This document shows positions 1 to 7,257 of a DNA stretch of 37,805 nt, piece after piece; within the stretch, counting starts at the first letter, position 1; each line of letters starts with the position of its first letter. The DNA is from Desulfotomaculum sp. (lineage in GTDB: Bacteria > Bacillota > Desulfotomaculia > Desulfotomaculales > Desulfohalotomaculaceae). Made by a program: the position numbers and the translations under genes. The stretch covers positions 1 to 37,805 of the forward strand of contig JACDOL010000014.1 of NCBI GenBank assembly GCA_017656165.1, read 5' to 3'. The notes under the pieces were generated by a model. The model saw nothing but the letters and a program-made list of their open reading frames with translations, was not told where the DNA came from and did no database searches.

Positions 1-60
1 ATATAGTAGATTAAGTAACAAATACTGTCAAGAGATGTCAAAAAACCTCCACTAAATTAA

Positions 61-87
61 TTTGACCAACCCTAAGGGTTGGTCAAA
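61..87 (-). terminator. Perfect 12-bp hairpin after the small gene at 98-268
   Basis: Bases 61-72 pair perfectly with 76-87 around a 3-base loop (taa). It lies 11 bases beyond the stop of the minus-strand small gene, so it probably ends that transcript. The downstream tract on the minus strand is A/T-rich rather than a pure U run, so termination efficiency is uncertain. Bases 1-60 hold nothing else I can support. Confidence 0.55.
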
Positions 88-97
88 AACTATGTAA

Positions 98-268
98 TTA
101 TACTTCAATATTTTCTACTGCATGTTCCCAGCTGGGAAAATAATACAATGCACTTCTCATTAATTCTGGATGTGCTTGTTTAACTTTCTTTTTGCTTAAA
201 GATTCTCCCTTTTCTTTTAACTGTTTAATTTGATTCAGCACTTCATCGACACTCATACTAACCTTCAT
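98..268 (-). CDS. Small 56-residue protein with a HPEL...YFPSWE repeat-like motif
   Basis: This reading frame is too short for usual ORF cut-offs. It starts at ATG 268 behind AAGGGGG with a 9-base spacer and ends with TAA at 98. The protein starts MKVSMSVDEVLNQIKQLK and continues to a KKVKQAHPELMRSALYYF stretch and a SWEHAVE tail. From memory, the pattern x-HPxL-x-AAxxYF-x-SWxxAL occurs in short Firmicute proteins and as a repeat resembling homing-endonuclease-associated modules; this is family recall, not a search. No catalytic residues are visible, so a small DNA- or nucleic-acid-binding role is only inference. A perfect hairpin follows the stop. Confidence 0.65.
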   Translation of the reverse strand: MKVSMSVDEVLNQIKQLKEKGESLSKKKVKQAHPELMRSALYYFPSWEHAVENIEV

Positions 269-350
269 GCCTTAATGCCCCCTTATATAGTTTTTTATAT
301 TTTTTCCATATAAACCACTTTTATACACAGGTAAGGGGGTATAATTATCT

Positions 351-689
351 TTACGTCAACCACCTAAGCCACCATGGTCTTTTCCTCGGGCCTTTAACCT
401 CATGCCTGCTTAAAGTAGACCATTTTCCTGCCTTCCTATGTTCTGCTGGAGAATTGAAAGTTTTATTATTATTTTCTGCCTCTTTATTATCTAAAACCTG
501 GTGGTTAACTTTTTTTACAGGCAGCAGTTTAAACTCTGTATCAAAAAATTCATCCACGTTTAAAGGAACCCAATCTTTTTTATGACAACCCTTGCGAAAT
601 GCTTCCTGAATATAATGGTTATATTCCTTAATCAGCTGAAATAATATGCGCGGTTTAATATTATCAGGCGACTCATTTAATATTGGCAT
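351..689 (-). CDS. Hypothetical 112-residue basic protein
   Basis: I do not recognise this protein. I chose ATG 689 (MPILNESPDNIKPRILF) because AGGGGAAGGGG stands 8-15 bases upstream. The upstream ATG at 713 would add MNRGRGRK but has only a weak ribosome site. The N-terminal 60 residues look helical and aromatic (ILFQLIKEYNHYIQEAF). The C-terminal third is basic and Trp-rich and ends RKRPWWLRWLT. There is no signal peptide or obvious motif. It lies between the small gene at 98-268 and the pepF terminator. Bases 714-882 upstream are A/T-rich and hold a short direct repeat ATGAGAAAAT, but nothing coding that I can support. Confidence 0.5.
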   Translation of the reverse strand: MPILNESPDNIKPRILFQLIKEYNHYIQEAFRKGCHKKDWVPLNVDEFFDTEFKLLPVKKVNHQVLDNKEAENNNKTFNSPAEHRKAGKWSTLSRHEVKGPRKRPWWLRWLT

Positions 690-882
690 CTTCCGACCCC
701 TTCCCCTATTCATTTTCTCATCTTATATTTTCTCATAAATATCTTAAATTTGATAAAAAAATTTGTCTTACACCGCTAAGTATTTAGCACTTAACCTAAT
801 ACGTCACTGGACCTTCGAGAACTGCGTCGTTCTTTGAATGTGCTGTAAAAACTATTAGGAGAATAATTTTGCTTTTTTTATA

Positions 883-919
883 CTAAAAAATGAGACTTAT
901 AATAAGCCTCATTTTTTAG
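883..919 (-). terminator. Rho-independent terminator of pepF
   Basis: Arms at about 883-900 and 902-919 form a long hairpin that overlaps the pepF stop codon. In the minus-strand RNA the single mismatch becomes a G-U pair, while in plus-strand RNA it is an A-C mismatch. This supports minus-strand function. A run of U (TTTTTTTA on the minus strand) follows at 873-880. Confidence 0.85.
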
Positions 920-2708
920 TCTCTGCTGTAATTGTTTCTAATTCTTGAAGCAGTTCATTAAATAAATTTAATGTATCCTGAACGGGTTTGGAAGATTTCA
1001 TATCCACTCCTGCATCCTTCAATAAATTAAGTGGATAATCTGACCCTCCCCTCTTTAAAAATCTTATGTACTTATCCACAGCAAGTTCTCCCTCTTCCAA
1101 CAGCTGCCTGCTTATTGATGTGGCGGCAGAAATACCGGTGGCATACTTATAAACGTAAAAGGCATTATAAAAATGAGGGATGCGTGCCCATTCTAATGAA
1201 ATATTTTCATCCAAAACCATTTCTGGTCCATAATAATCCTTATTTAACTGCTGGTAAATGCTGCTCAGCATTTCAGAAGTCAAGGCTTCTCCCGCTTCTG
1301 CTTTTTCATGAATGATCTTCTCAAACTCGGCAAACATCACCTGCCGGAATAAAGTACCCCTAATCTGCTCCAGGTAGTGGTTTATGAGATAAAGTTTTTT
1401 ATTGAGGTCATTTACCGTATTGAGAAGGTACTTCATAAGCAGTGCTTCGTTAACTGTAGAAGCCACTTCTGCAGTAAAAATAGAATAGTGAGCATTTATG
1501 TAAGGCTGTTCTTGATAAGAATAATAAGAATGCATGGCGTGCCCCATCTCATGGGCCAGTGTAAAAACATCATGCAGGCTTCCCTGGTAATTTAACAGTA
1601 TAAACGGGTGTACGCCGTAAGGCCCCCAGGAATAAGCACCGTTGGTTTTTCCCTTCCGCTCATAAACATCTACCCAGCCGGAGTTAAATCCTTGGGTCAT
1701 TATCTGCACATATGAATCTCCCAGAGGTACTAATGCTTTTTTAACCATTTCAACAGCTTCAGGGTATGGTATTTCCCACTGAATATTCTTGACAAAAGGT
1801 GTGTAAACATCGTACATGTGCAGTTCATTTAATCCCAGAAGCTTTTTGCGCAGGGCCATATAGCGGTGCATTAAACTTATATTTTGTCGTACCGTCTCTA
1901 TAAGATTGCTATATACTTCCTGGGGAACATTATCTGCAAATAATGCTGCCTCCAGGGCTGAATTGTGTTTTCGTACTCTGGCCAGAAAAATATCCCTTTT
2001 TACACTGGAAGCCAAAGTGGCAGCCATAGTATTTTTATGACTGCTGTAGCCGGAATACAAGGAATTATATGCATCTCTGCGAACCCGCCGGTCACCGCTT
2101 AACATAAGCTTTTGATAACTGCCATGAGTAACTGGAATTTCTTTACCTTCTTCATCTTTTATGCTGGGAAAAGTCATATCAGCATTATTCAGCATGCGAA
2201 ATATTTTTCCCGGTGCCTGGGTCACCTCGCTGGATTGAGCAAGAATATTTTCTTCCGCTTCAGATAAAACGTGCGGTTTTTGCCGGATTAATTCGTCCAG
2301 GAAAAAACTGAAGGTTGACAGGCCCGGTTCCTGCTGGCGAAAACTATTAAACTTTTCCAGCGGGATGGACAAAATTTCGGGCACTATGTAGGATACTGCT
2401 GCATTAACACGGGCATTGAGACCGGCCGCTCGATCTTTTAAAGCCTGGTAAGCAGTATTGCTGTTGTCTTCATCCTGCCTCATACTGGCATATGTATATA
2501 CTTTTTCATTAAGCATCTGCAGACGTTCATAAGTTTGAAGCGTTTCCAGCAGCATTTGTGCAGACTGGCCCAGCTTACCCTTGTATTTTGTTATTTCCCG
2601 CTGCAGTTCTTCAACCTGCTGGAAGTCTTTTTCCCACAGCTCATCACTAGGATAAATATCTTCTAATTTCCACCTGTACTGTTTTTCATCATTGGCCAAG
2701 GTATGCAC
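909..2708 (-). CDS. pepF: Oligoendopeptidase F, M3 family metallopeptidase
   Basis: This is a 599-residue zinc oligopeptidase that hydrolyses short peptides. The M3 zinc signature TLAHEMGHAMHS has its HEMGH at residues 386-390. The N-terminal half is the helical PepF domain and the C-terminal half carries the active site; length matches the family (about 600). The start used here is GTG 2708, with AAGGG 8 bases upstream. However, the same frame stays open for 36 codons further, back to CTG 2816. That stretch encodes a hydrophobic segment (VFLIITILIIFFITIP) and is preceded by GGGAGG, so the real product may be membrane-anchored or exported (see findings). It is transcribed alone and ends at a strong hairpin that overlaps its stop codon. 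The substrate cannot be read from sequence. Confidence 0.93.
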   Translation of the reverse strand: MHTLANDEKQYRWKLEDIYPSDELWEKDFQQVEELQREITKYKGKLGQSAQMLLETLQTYERLQMLNEKVYTYASMRQDEDNSNTAYQALKDRAAGLNARVNAAVSYIVPEILSIPLEKFNSFRQQEPGLSTFSFFLDELIRQKPHVLSEAEENILAQSSEVTQAPGKIFRMLNNADMTFPSIKDEEGKEIPVTHGSYQKLMLSGDRRVRRDAYNSLYSGYSSHKNTMAATLASSVKRDIFLARVRKHNSALEAALFADNVPQEVYSNLIETVRQNISLMHRYMALRKKLLGLNELHMYDVYTPFVKNIQWEIPYPEAVEMVKKALVPLGDSYVQIMTQGFNSGWVDVYERKGKTNGAYSWGPYGVHPFILLNYQGSLHDVFTLAHEMGHAMHSYYSYQEQPYINAHYSIFTAEVASTVNEALLMKYLLNTVNDLNKKLYLINHYLEQIRGTLFRQVMFAEFEKIIHEKAEAGEALTSEMLSSIYQQLNKDYYGPEMVLDENISLEWARIPHFYNAFYVYKYATGISAATSISRQLLEEGELAVDKYIRFLKRGGSDYPLNLLKDAGVDMKSSKPVQDTLNLFNELLQELETITAETKK

Positions 2709-2885
2709 ACCCTCTTCCCTTATGCTTTTATCATTAATTATATAAATTGTAGGAATGGTTATAAAGAAAATTATTAGTATTGTTATTATTAAAAATACAG
2801 TTTTCCTGTCAATCAGTCTTTCCTCCCTGCATATATTATCGGGCCTGGTTTAATACATTCTTCCATTTCTCAGCTTCTTTCATTC

Positions 2886-2911
2886 AAAAATAAAAATGCT
2901 GCATCTCAGCA
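2886..2911 (-). terminator. Terminator of mutT
   Basis: A 5-bp stem (2897-2901 with 2907-2911) overlaps the mutT stop. On the minus strand it is followed by TTTTTATTTTT at 2886-2896. The stem is short but the U tract is strong. It would separate mutT from pepF. Confidence 0.6.
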
Positions 2912-3301
2912 ATTAAAGACACAGCTTTCCGCCAATTTTTTTACCAACGGAATATCTGCCGGTGAAAATTCATATTTTAGCATTTCACCGGGGGTTACCC
3001 ACCTGACCTCTTGATGAACAGTGGGCATTAATTTTCCCCCATTCCAGTAAGCCAGGTAAGCCAGCAGGTGAATGGTCCCGTGCTGGTAATGATAGACACT
3101 ATCTCCAAAATATTCGCCTATCGAAATATTTATCTGAAGTTCCTCCATTATTTCCCTCTGGAGGCATTCTTCCGGGGATTCTCCATCTTCAATCTTACCA
3201 CCAGGAAACTCCCACTTTCCCGCCAGCTTTTCCCCTTCTTTTCGCTTGGCAATCAGCACCAGGCCATCTTTAATTATGATTGCCGCAGCAACTTTTATCA
3301 T
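2906..3301 (-). CDS. mutT: MutT-type Nudix hydrolase (8-oxo-dGTP diphosphatase)
   Basis: This 131-residue Nudix protein probably removes oxidised nucleotides such as 8-oxo-dGTP from the pool before DNA synthesis. The Nudix box is visible at about residues 34-56: GGKIEDGESPEECL followed by REIMEEL, with all consensus Gly, Glu and Arg positions present. The KWEFPGGK lead-in and short length are typical of MutT rather than of larger ADP-sugar hydrolases. It starts at ATG 3301 with GGAGAGG 5 bases upstream. A sigma-A-like promoter lies at 3340-3367, so the gene is probably monocistronic. Substrate specificity within the Nudix family is not certain from sequence. Confidence 0.87.
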   Translation of the reverse strand: MIKVAAAIIIKDGLVLIAKRKEGEKLAGKWEFPGGKIEDGESPEECLQREIMEELQINISIGEYFGDSVYHYQHGTIHLLAYLAYWNGGKLMPTVHQEVRWVTPGEMLKYEFSPADIPLVKKLAESCVFNC

Positions 3302-3339
3302 TTAAACCTCTCCATTCACTGATTATTCTGCACTCTAAT

Positions 3340-3367
3340 TTTATACTATTTTAAATAAAAAATTCAA
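3340..3367 (-). promoter_or_regulatory. Sigma-A-like promoter of mutT
   Basis: On the minus strand TTGAAT (3367-3362) is followed after 16 bases by TATAAA (3345-3340), about 40 bases before the mutT start. The intergenic stretch 3302-3580 separates mutT from the divergent dut. I saw no clear plus-strand -35/-10 pair for dut in it. Confidence 0.5.
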
Positions 3368-3580
3368 TTTTTGGTAAGCGTCGAGCTTTGTTTAAACGCA
3401 GCCAGTTATGTACGGGTTTGCTGTTATTTATTTTTAAGAAAAAGATATCAAAAAAGCTCCCCGCCGGCACATCCAGTCACACCAGTAAAAAATAGTAATA
3501 TATTTTATTTGAAAGGAAATAATAAATAGCTGTCGAAAAAATAACTACAGCTTTATTTCACAAATTAAGGAGGTCCAAGG

Positions 3581-4150
3581 GTGAGACAAACCTGTAACCG
3601 CTGCAAGTATGGAGTAGAAATATTACGTGGTGACTACAAGTGCGAAATAATGGAAGTAAAAATTCCTCGAGAAGAGGCCCTCTACCCCTTCAGACACTGT
3701 GATAAATTTGTGTTTAAAAACAGTTTTGTGAAAGTAAAAAAGCTGCACAGCAGTGCCAAAATACCAAAGCGTGCCACACCTGACAGTGCCGGTTTCGACC
3801 TTCACTGTATTGAAAATTTTACAATTAAGCCGGGTGAGCATAAAACAATTAAAACAGGGTTAGCTTTTGAATTACCCCCCGGTTATGTTATGCTAATTTA
3901 TGCTCGCAGCGGTAATGCTAAGAAGTATGGAATTACATTGAGCAATGCTGTTGGTGTTATAGATTCTGATTATCGTGGTGAAGTCTGTGTATTATTACAC
4001 AATACCGGGAAATCCCCTGTTTTATTTAAAGAAGGAGATAGAATTGCTCAGGCTGTAATACACAAAATTCCTGATGTTGAGCTGGTAGAATGCGAGATGC
4101 TCAGCGAAACAGACAGAGGCGAAGGTGGATTTGGCAGTACCGGATCATAA
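3581..4150 (+). CDS. dut: dUTP diphosphatase with an N-terminal Cys-rich extension
   Basis: This enzyme hydrolyses dUTP to dUMP and PPi, keeping uracil out of DNA. All five trimeric dUTPase motifs are present in order: ATPDSAGFDL, ARSG, GVIDSDYRGEV, GDRIAQAVI and the C-terminal RGEGGFGSTG. The protein is 189 residues, about 45 longer than a normal dUTPase (~145). The extra N-terminus contains Cys5-x2-Cys8, Cys21 and His39-Cys40, spaced like a small zinc- or metal-binding unit. The start is GTG 3581 behind an excellent AAGGAGG. It leads a two-gene plus-strand unit with yaaR. The core assignment is firm; the role of the extension is unknown. Confidence 0.93.
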   Translation: MRQTCNRCKYGVEILRGDYKCEIMEVKIPREEALYPFRHCDKFVFKNSFVKVKKLHSSAKIPKRATPDSAGFDLHCIENFTIKPGEHKTIKTGLAFELPPGYVMLIYARSGNAKKYGITLSNAVGVIDSDYRGEVCVLLHNTGKSPVLFKEGDRIAQAVIHKIPDVELVECEMLSETDRGEGGFGSTGS

Positions 4151-4170
4151 AAAGGTAATGGTGAGATAAA

Positions 4171-4596
4171 ATGAAAATTTCTAGCATTAATAAACAAACA
4201 TTCTGGCCCAGCTTAACTAAAGTAGAAACAAAGGGAAAAAAATCCTTTTCAAACCTGCTTGATATGGCTCATCAAGATAATACCAGACAGCAGCTGCTGC
4301 AGATGCTGAACAAGATTAAAGAAATTGGAAATAAATTAAAGGTGCAGGTTACTGAACCAGTAATAGCAGAATATAAGCAGTTAATTGCAGAATATTTATC
4401 ATATGTGCTGAAAAATTTCTATGTACTGAGAAAACACAGAAGCCTTGATTACAGCACTTTATATACCAGAATAGAAATTATTGACAAAGAAGTTGATGAA
4501 CTGACTAAAAAATTATTGAATGACCAAAAAGAAAATATAGATATTGTTGCTTCATTAGATAAAATTATTGGTTTATTAATTGACATTTACCAGTAA
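4171..4596 (+). CDS. yaaR: YaaR family protein (DUF327)
   Basis: This 141-residue, mostly helical protein matches the YaaR/DUF327 family by its overall form: an N-terminal FSNLLD-like segment, a central helix with LQQMLNKIKEIG-type heptads, then EYKQLIAEYLSYVLKNFY and a KHRSLDYSTLY motif, all as I recall them for the family. The biochemical function is not established. It follows dut by 20 bases with a GGTGAG ribosome site before ATG 4171, so the two are probably cotranscribed. The transcript ends at the bidirectional terminator shared with spo0A. Confidence 0.8.
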   Translation: MKISSINKQTFWPSLTKVETKGKKSFSNLLDMAHQDNTRQQLLQMLNKIKEIGNKLKVQVTEPVIAEYKQLIAEYLSYVLKNFYVLRKHRSLDYSTLYTRIEIIDKEVDELTKKLLNDQKENIDIVASLDKIIGLLIDIYQ

Positions 4597-4627
4597 GAAG
4601 CAGCTCTATATAATAAAAAATGAGTAA

Positions 4628-4671
4628 AAAAAATGGGTAAAACTTATAAGAGAGAGTTTTACCCATTTTTT
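4628..4671. terminator. Bidirectional terminator between yaaR and spo0A
   Basis: A perfect 17-bp stem (4628-4644 with 4655-4671) with a 10-base loop begins with A6 and ends with T6, so it can terminate both converging transcripts, yaaR from the left and spo0A from the right. Confidence 0.92.
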
Positions 4672-4686
4672 ATTCAAAGATTTCTT

Positions 4687-5448
4687 TTAACCTGCTTTAG
4701 ACTCTATACGCAGTTTATCTGCCACCATAGCAATAAACTCACTATTAGTAGGTTTACCCCGTTCAAGGTTAATAGTATAACCAAAAAACTTTGTCATCAT
4801 TTCTATATTACCCCGGTCCCAGGCCAGTTCTATGGCATGCCTAATGGCGCGCTCTACCCTGCTGGGTGTAGTATTATATTTCTTAGCTATCATGGGATAC
4901 AGTTCTTTAGTAACAGCACCAAGCAGATTAATTTCTTCAATTACCATAAGAATAGCATCACGCAGGTAGTGATATCCCTTTATATGTGCCGGCACTCCCA
5001 TTTCATGAATAATATTGGTTACAGCAACATCCAGGTTCTTTGTTTTGGAAGGTGCTATATACTCCGAAACTTCAACACCCTGGGCCAGCTGTCTAATTCT
5101 CTGACCTAGAACGGAAAAATCAAATGGTTTTAAAATATAGTAATCAGCACCAAGTTCAACAGCACGTTGTGTAATACTTTCCTGTCCAAAAGCAGTTAAC
5201 ATAATAACCTTGGGCCTAACCCCGACTGCACCGGAGGATATTTTTTCTAATACACCTATCCCGTCCAGGTGGGGCATTATAATATCAAGTACTACCACAT
5301 CTGGTTTTTCTTGTTCAATAAGTTCTAGTGCCTCAACTCCATTGGATGCCATTCCAGCCATCTGTAAATCTTCTTGTGATTTAACAAATTCCTTCAGCAG
5401 TTCACAAAATTCCCGGTTATCGTCAGCGATAAGCACTTTAACAGCCAT
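4687..5448 (-). CDS. spo0A: Sporulation master response regulator Spo0A
   Basis: This transcription factor commits the cell to sporulation after phosphorylation. The receiver domain (about residues 1-120) shows the acidic pair D9-D10, phospho-acceptor D55 in [11 protein letters not shown]85 and K107 of YILKPFDF. The C-terminal effector domain (about 145-253) has the Spo0A-specific recognition segment with [20 protein letters not shown]. Length (253) is slightly below the Bacillus protein. It starts at ATG 5448 with GGGGGCGGAG upstream. A near-perfect sigma-H promoter lies 70-100 bases before it, and spoIVB lies upstream in the same direction, the conserved spoIVB-spo0A arrangement. Confidence 0.98.
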   Translation of the reverse strand: MAVKVLIADDNREFCELLKEFVKSQEDLQMAGMASNGVEALELIEQEKPDVVVLDIIMPHLDGIGVLEKISSGAVGVRPKVIMLTAFGQESITQRAVELGADYYILKPFDFSVLGQRIRQLAQGVEVSEYIAPSKTKNLDVAVTNIIHEMGVPAHIKGYHYLRDAILMVIEEINLLGAVTKELYPMIAKKYNTTPSRVERAIRHAIELAWDRGNIEMMTKFFGYTINLERGKPTNSEFIAMVADKLRIESKAG

Positions 5449-5518
5449 AATTTCAAACTCCGCCCCCTAACCATTGTATAATTTACCATTATCTGTATTT
5501 TTGTATATGTGCTTACAC

Positions 5519-5546
5519 ATTCGCCAACCAGACTGCAAAGTCCTCT
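5519..5546 (-). promoter_or_regulatory. Sigma-H promoter of spo0A
   Basis: On the minus strand AGAGGACTT (5546-5538) fits the sigma-H -35 form RnAGGAnWW. After exactly 12 bases GGCGAAT (5525-5519) fits the -10 form RnnGAAT. This corresponds to the sporulation-induced promoter known for spo0A in Bacillus. No clear TTGTCGAA-type Spo0A box was seen next to it. A/T-rich DNA fills the rest of 5449-5636. Confidence 0.75.
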
Positions 5547-5636
5547 TTTCAATTGTAAAAAATTATCAATTATTTTAAAAATCTTTAATGTTAAGAAATA
5601 TATAACTAGAACTAAAATTATGCCAAGTTATGTCTG

Positions 5637-6986
5637 TTATGCTGGCTTTTTCACTGTTTTAATTATCATTTCTTTTGATAACACTTTAGTTTCTTCCACC
5701 ATCCACTCGGCTAGAACAGCATATCCCCTGGTAGGGTCGTTTATAAAAACATGAGTTACAGCTCCAACTAAAACAGGCTGTCCATTATCCATGTATTGGA
5801 TTACGGGGCTTCCTGACATACCCTGTATAATACCACCAGTCATTGTTAATAATTTAGGATCTGTTATTTTTATAATCATTCCTTTGCCGTCAGGGCGAGA
5901 CTGCCTGCTAATTTTTTCAATATTTATTTTAAATCTCTCCATTTTGTTGTCTTCAAGTACAGTAATAATTTCCGCTGGACCTTTTTTGATCTGTTTTGGC
6001 AGTGCTACCGGTATGGGTTCTTTAAAATATGGATTGCTGATTGGCTTTGTCAGCTGTCCAAATATGCCATAAGGTGTATTTTTTCTTATATCACCTGAAA
6101 GTTCACTACTGTTATTTAAAACTCCCACTTTTTCTCCCGGGTGGCCGCTTTTTCCCGGGTGAATTTCTTGAATAGATGCTTCAAAGATGCGTCCATTGGA
6201 CAGATCTATATTCTGTCCTGTATCACTGTCCGTAATTATATGACCCAGTGCACCATAAATTCCTGATTCTTGGTGATAAAAAGTTAATGTACCTACTCCA
6301 GCAGCACTATCTCTTATTAATAGTCCTAAACGGTATCCATTAGTTTCTTCACAGTAAACGGGGGCAACTTTTACAGAAAAAATTTTGTTTTGTCTTTTAA
6401 CTTTTATAGTTACATGATCGCCACTGCGGCCTGCTTGTGAAACTATTTTTCTGAGTTGGTTTTCCGTTTCTATAGGTTTATTATTTATTTTTAACAGCAC
6501 ATCTCCCACTTTAATCCCTGCTTCCTTGGCAGGGTTATAACTTTTCCCGTGTTGATCTTCCACTGCTTCCAGACCTACAACAATAACCCCATGTGAGTAA
6601 AGCATTACTCCTATCGATTGTCCTCCTGGCAGAACTTTCGTCTCTGGAACAACATCCACAGTAACATGCCTAAGAGGAATAATGCCGAACAATTTTAAAT
6701 ACAGGTTAACCTTTCCTGGGCTGGTGGCAACCGGAGCCGATTCTAACATAGTAAGGCTGCTTTTTTCCTTCCATATACCCTGGAGACAGCTGCTGTCTTC
6801 AACATCTATGTGCAGGGCCTGTAAAAATTCCCTGCTTTCAAAGCCTAGATCTAACGTGTCTCCAACCATTATTTTATGCTGGGCAGGTAATGTCCCTAAA
6901 TGCATTACATCTGTATTAAAACAAAATACTGATAATATAAGTATGGCAGCAAATGTTACAAGCTTAATTTTTTTATCATTGTTCAA
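5637..6986 (-). CDS. spoIVB: SpoIVB serine peptidase
   Basis: This forespore-made serine peptidase is secreted into the intermembrane space, where it signals activation of pro-sigma-K processing. Residues about 7-24 form a signal/anchor helix (LVTFAAILILSVFCF). A PDZ domain follows at about 130-210 (KVGDVLLKINNKP). The peptidase region has GALGHIITD, containing the catalytic His, and the QGMSGSPVIQ motif with the catalytic Ser. At 449 residues it is near family size. The start is TTG 6986 with GGGGGG 8 bases upstream; no ATG fits. A sigma-F/G promoter is expected, but I could not find a convincing one in 6987-7191. Confidence 0.96.
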   Translation of the reverse strand: MNNDKKIKLVTFAAILILSVFCFNTDVMHLGTLPAQHKIMVGDTLDLGFESREFLQALHIDVEDSSCLQGIWKEKSSLTMLESAPVATSPGKVNLYLKLFGIIPLRHVTVDVVPETKVLPGGQSIGVMLYSHGVIVVGLEAVEDQHGKSYNPAKEAGIKVGDVLLKINNKPIETENQLRKIVSQAGRSGDHVTIKVKRQNKIFSVKVAPVYCEETNGYRLGLLIRDSAAGVGTLTFYHQESGIYGALGHIITDSDTGQNIDLSNGRIFEASIQEIHPGKSGHPGEKVGVLNNSSELSGDIRKNTPYGIFGQLTKPISNPYFKEPIPVALPKQIKKGPAEIITVLEDNKMERFKINIEKISRQSRPDGKGMIIKITDPKLLTMTGGIIQGMSGSPVIQYMDNGQPVLVGAVTHVFINDPTRGYAVLAEWMVEETKVLSKEMIIKTVKKPA

Positions 6987-7191
6987 ATTTCTTTTCCCCC
7001 CTTTTCTTGATATTTTTTACACGTAAATACAAGCATTTTTTAAAAAAACAGCGTAATATTAAAGTAACCTTCATAAATAACAAATATTATGCCTAAATGT
7101 ACCGTATTTTAACAAATTCACTTTTTATAATTGATAAGAGCAATTTTGTAACTTCTTGTTTTATTTCCATATCAATTATTTGTTTTTTACA

Positions 7192-7217
7192 AATAAAAAA
7201 AGCGCATAAATGCGCTT
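7192..7217 (-). terminator. Terminator of recN
   Basis: The stem 7200-7207/7210-7217 (AAGCGCAT with ATGCGCTT) is followed on the minus strand by a run of T at 7194-7200. It lies 41 bases beyond the recN stop and separates the metabolic block from spoIVB. Confidence 0.85.
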
Positions 7218-7257
7218 GTTAACAATCTGCTTGTTATTTATATTTTTAATAAATTAT

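Noticed and set aside
813-838. Imperfect inverted repeat TTC.AGAAC...GTTCT.GAA between the first genes and pepF
   Set aside because: Short, mismatched and without context; could be chance in a non-coding spacer.
3531-3537. TGTCGAA resembling a Spo0A box before dut
   Set aside because: A 7-base match is expected several times by chance in a window this size on two strands, and no reason links dut to Spo0A here.
6987-7191. Search for a sigma-F/sigma-G promoter before spoIVB
   Set aside because: Several A/T-rich partial matches exist but none has both elements at correct spacing, so none is reported.
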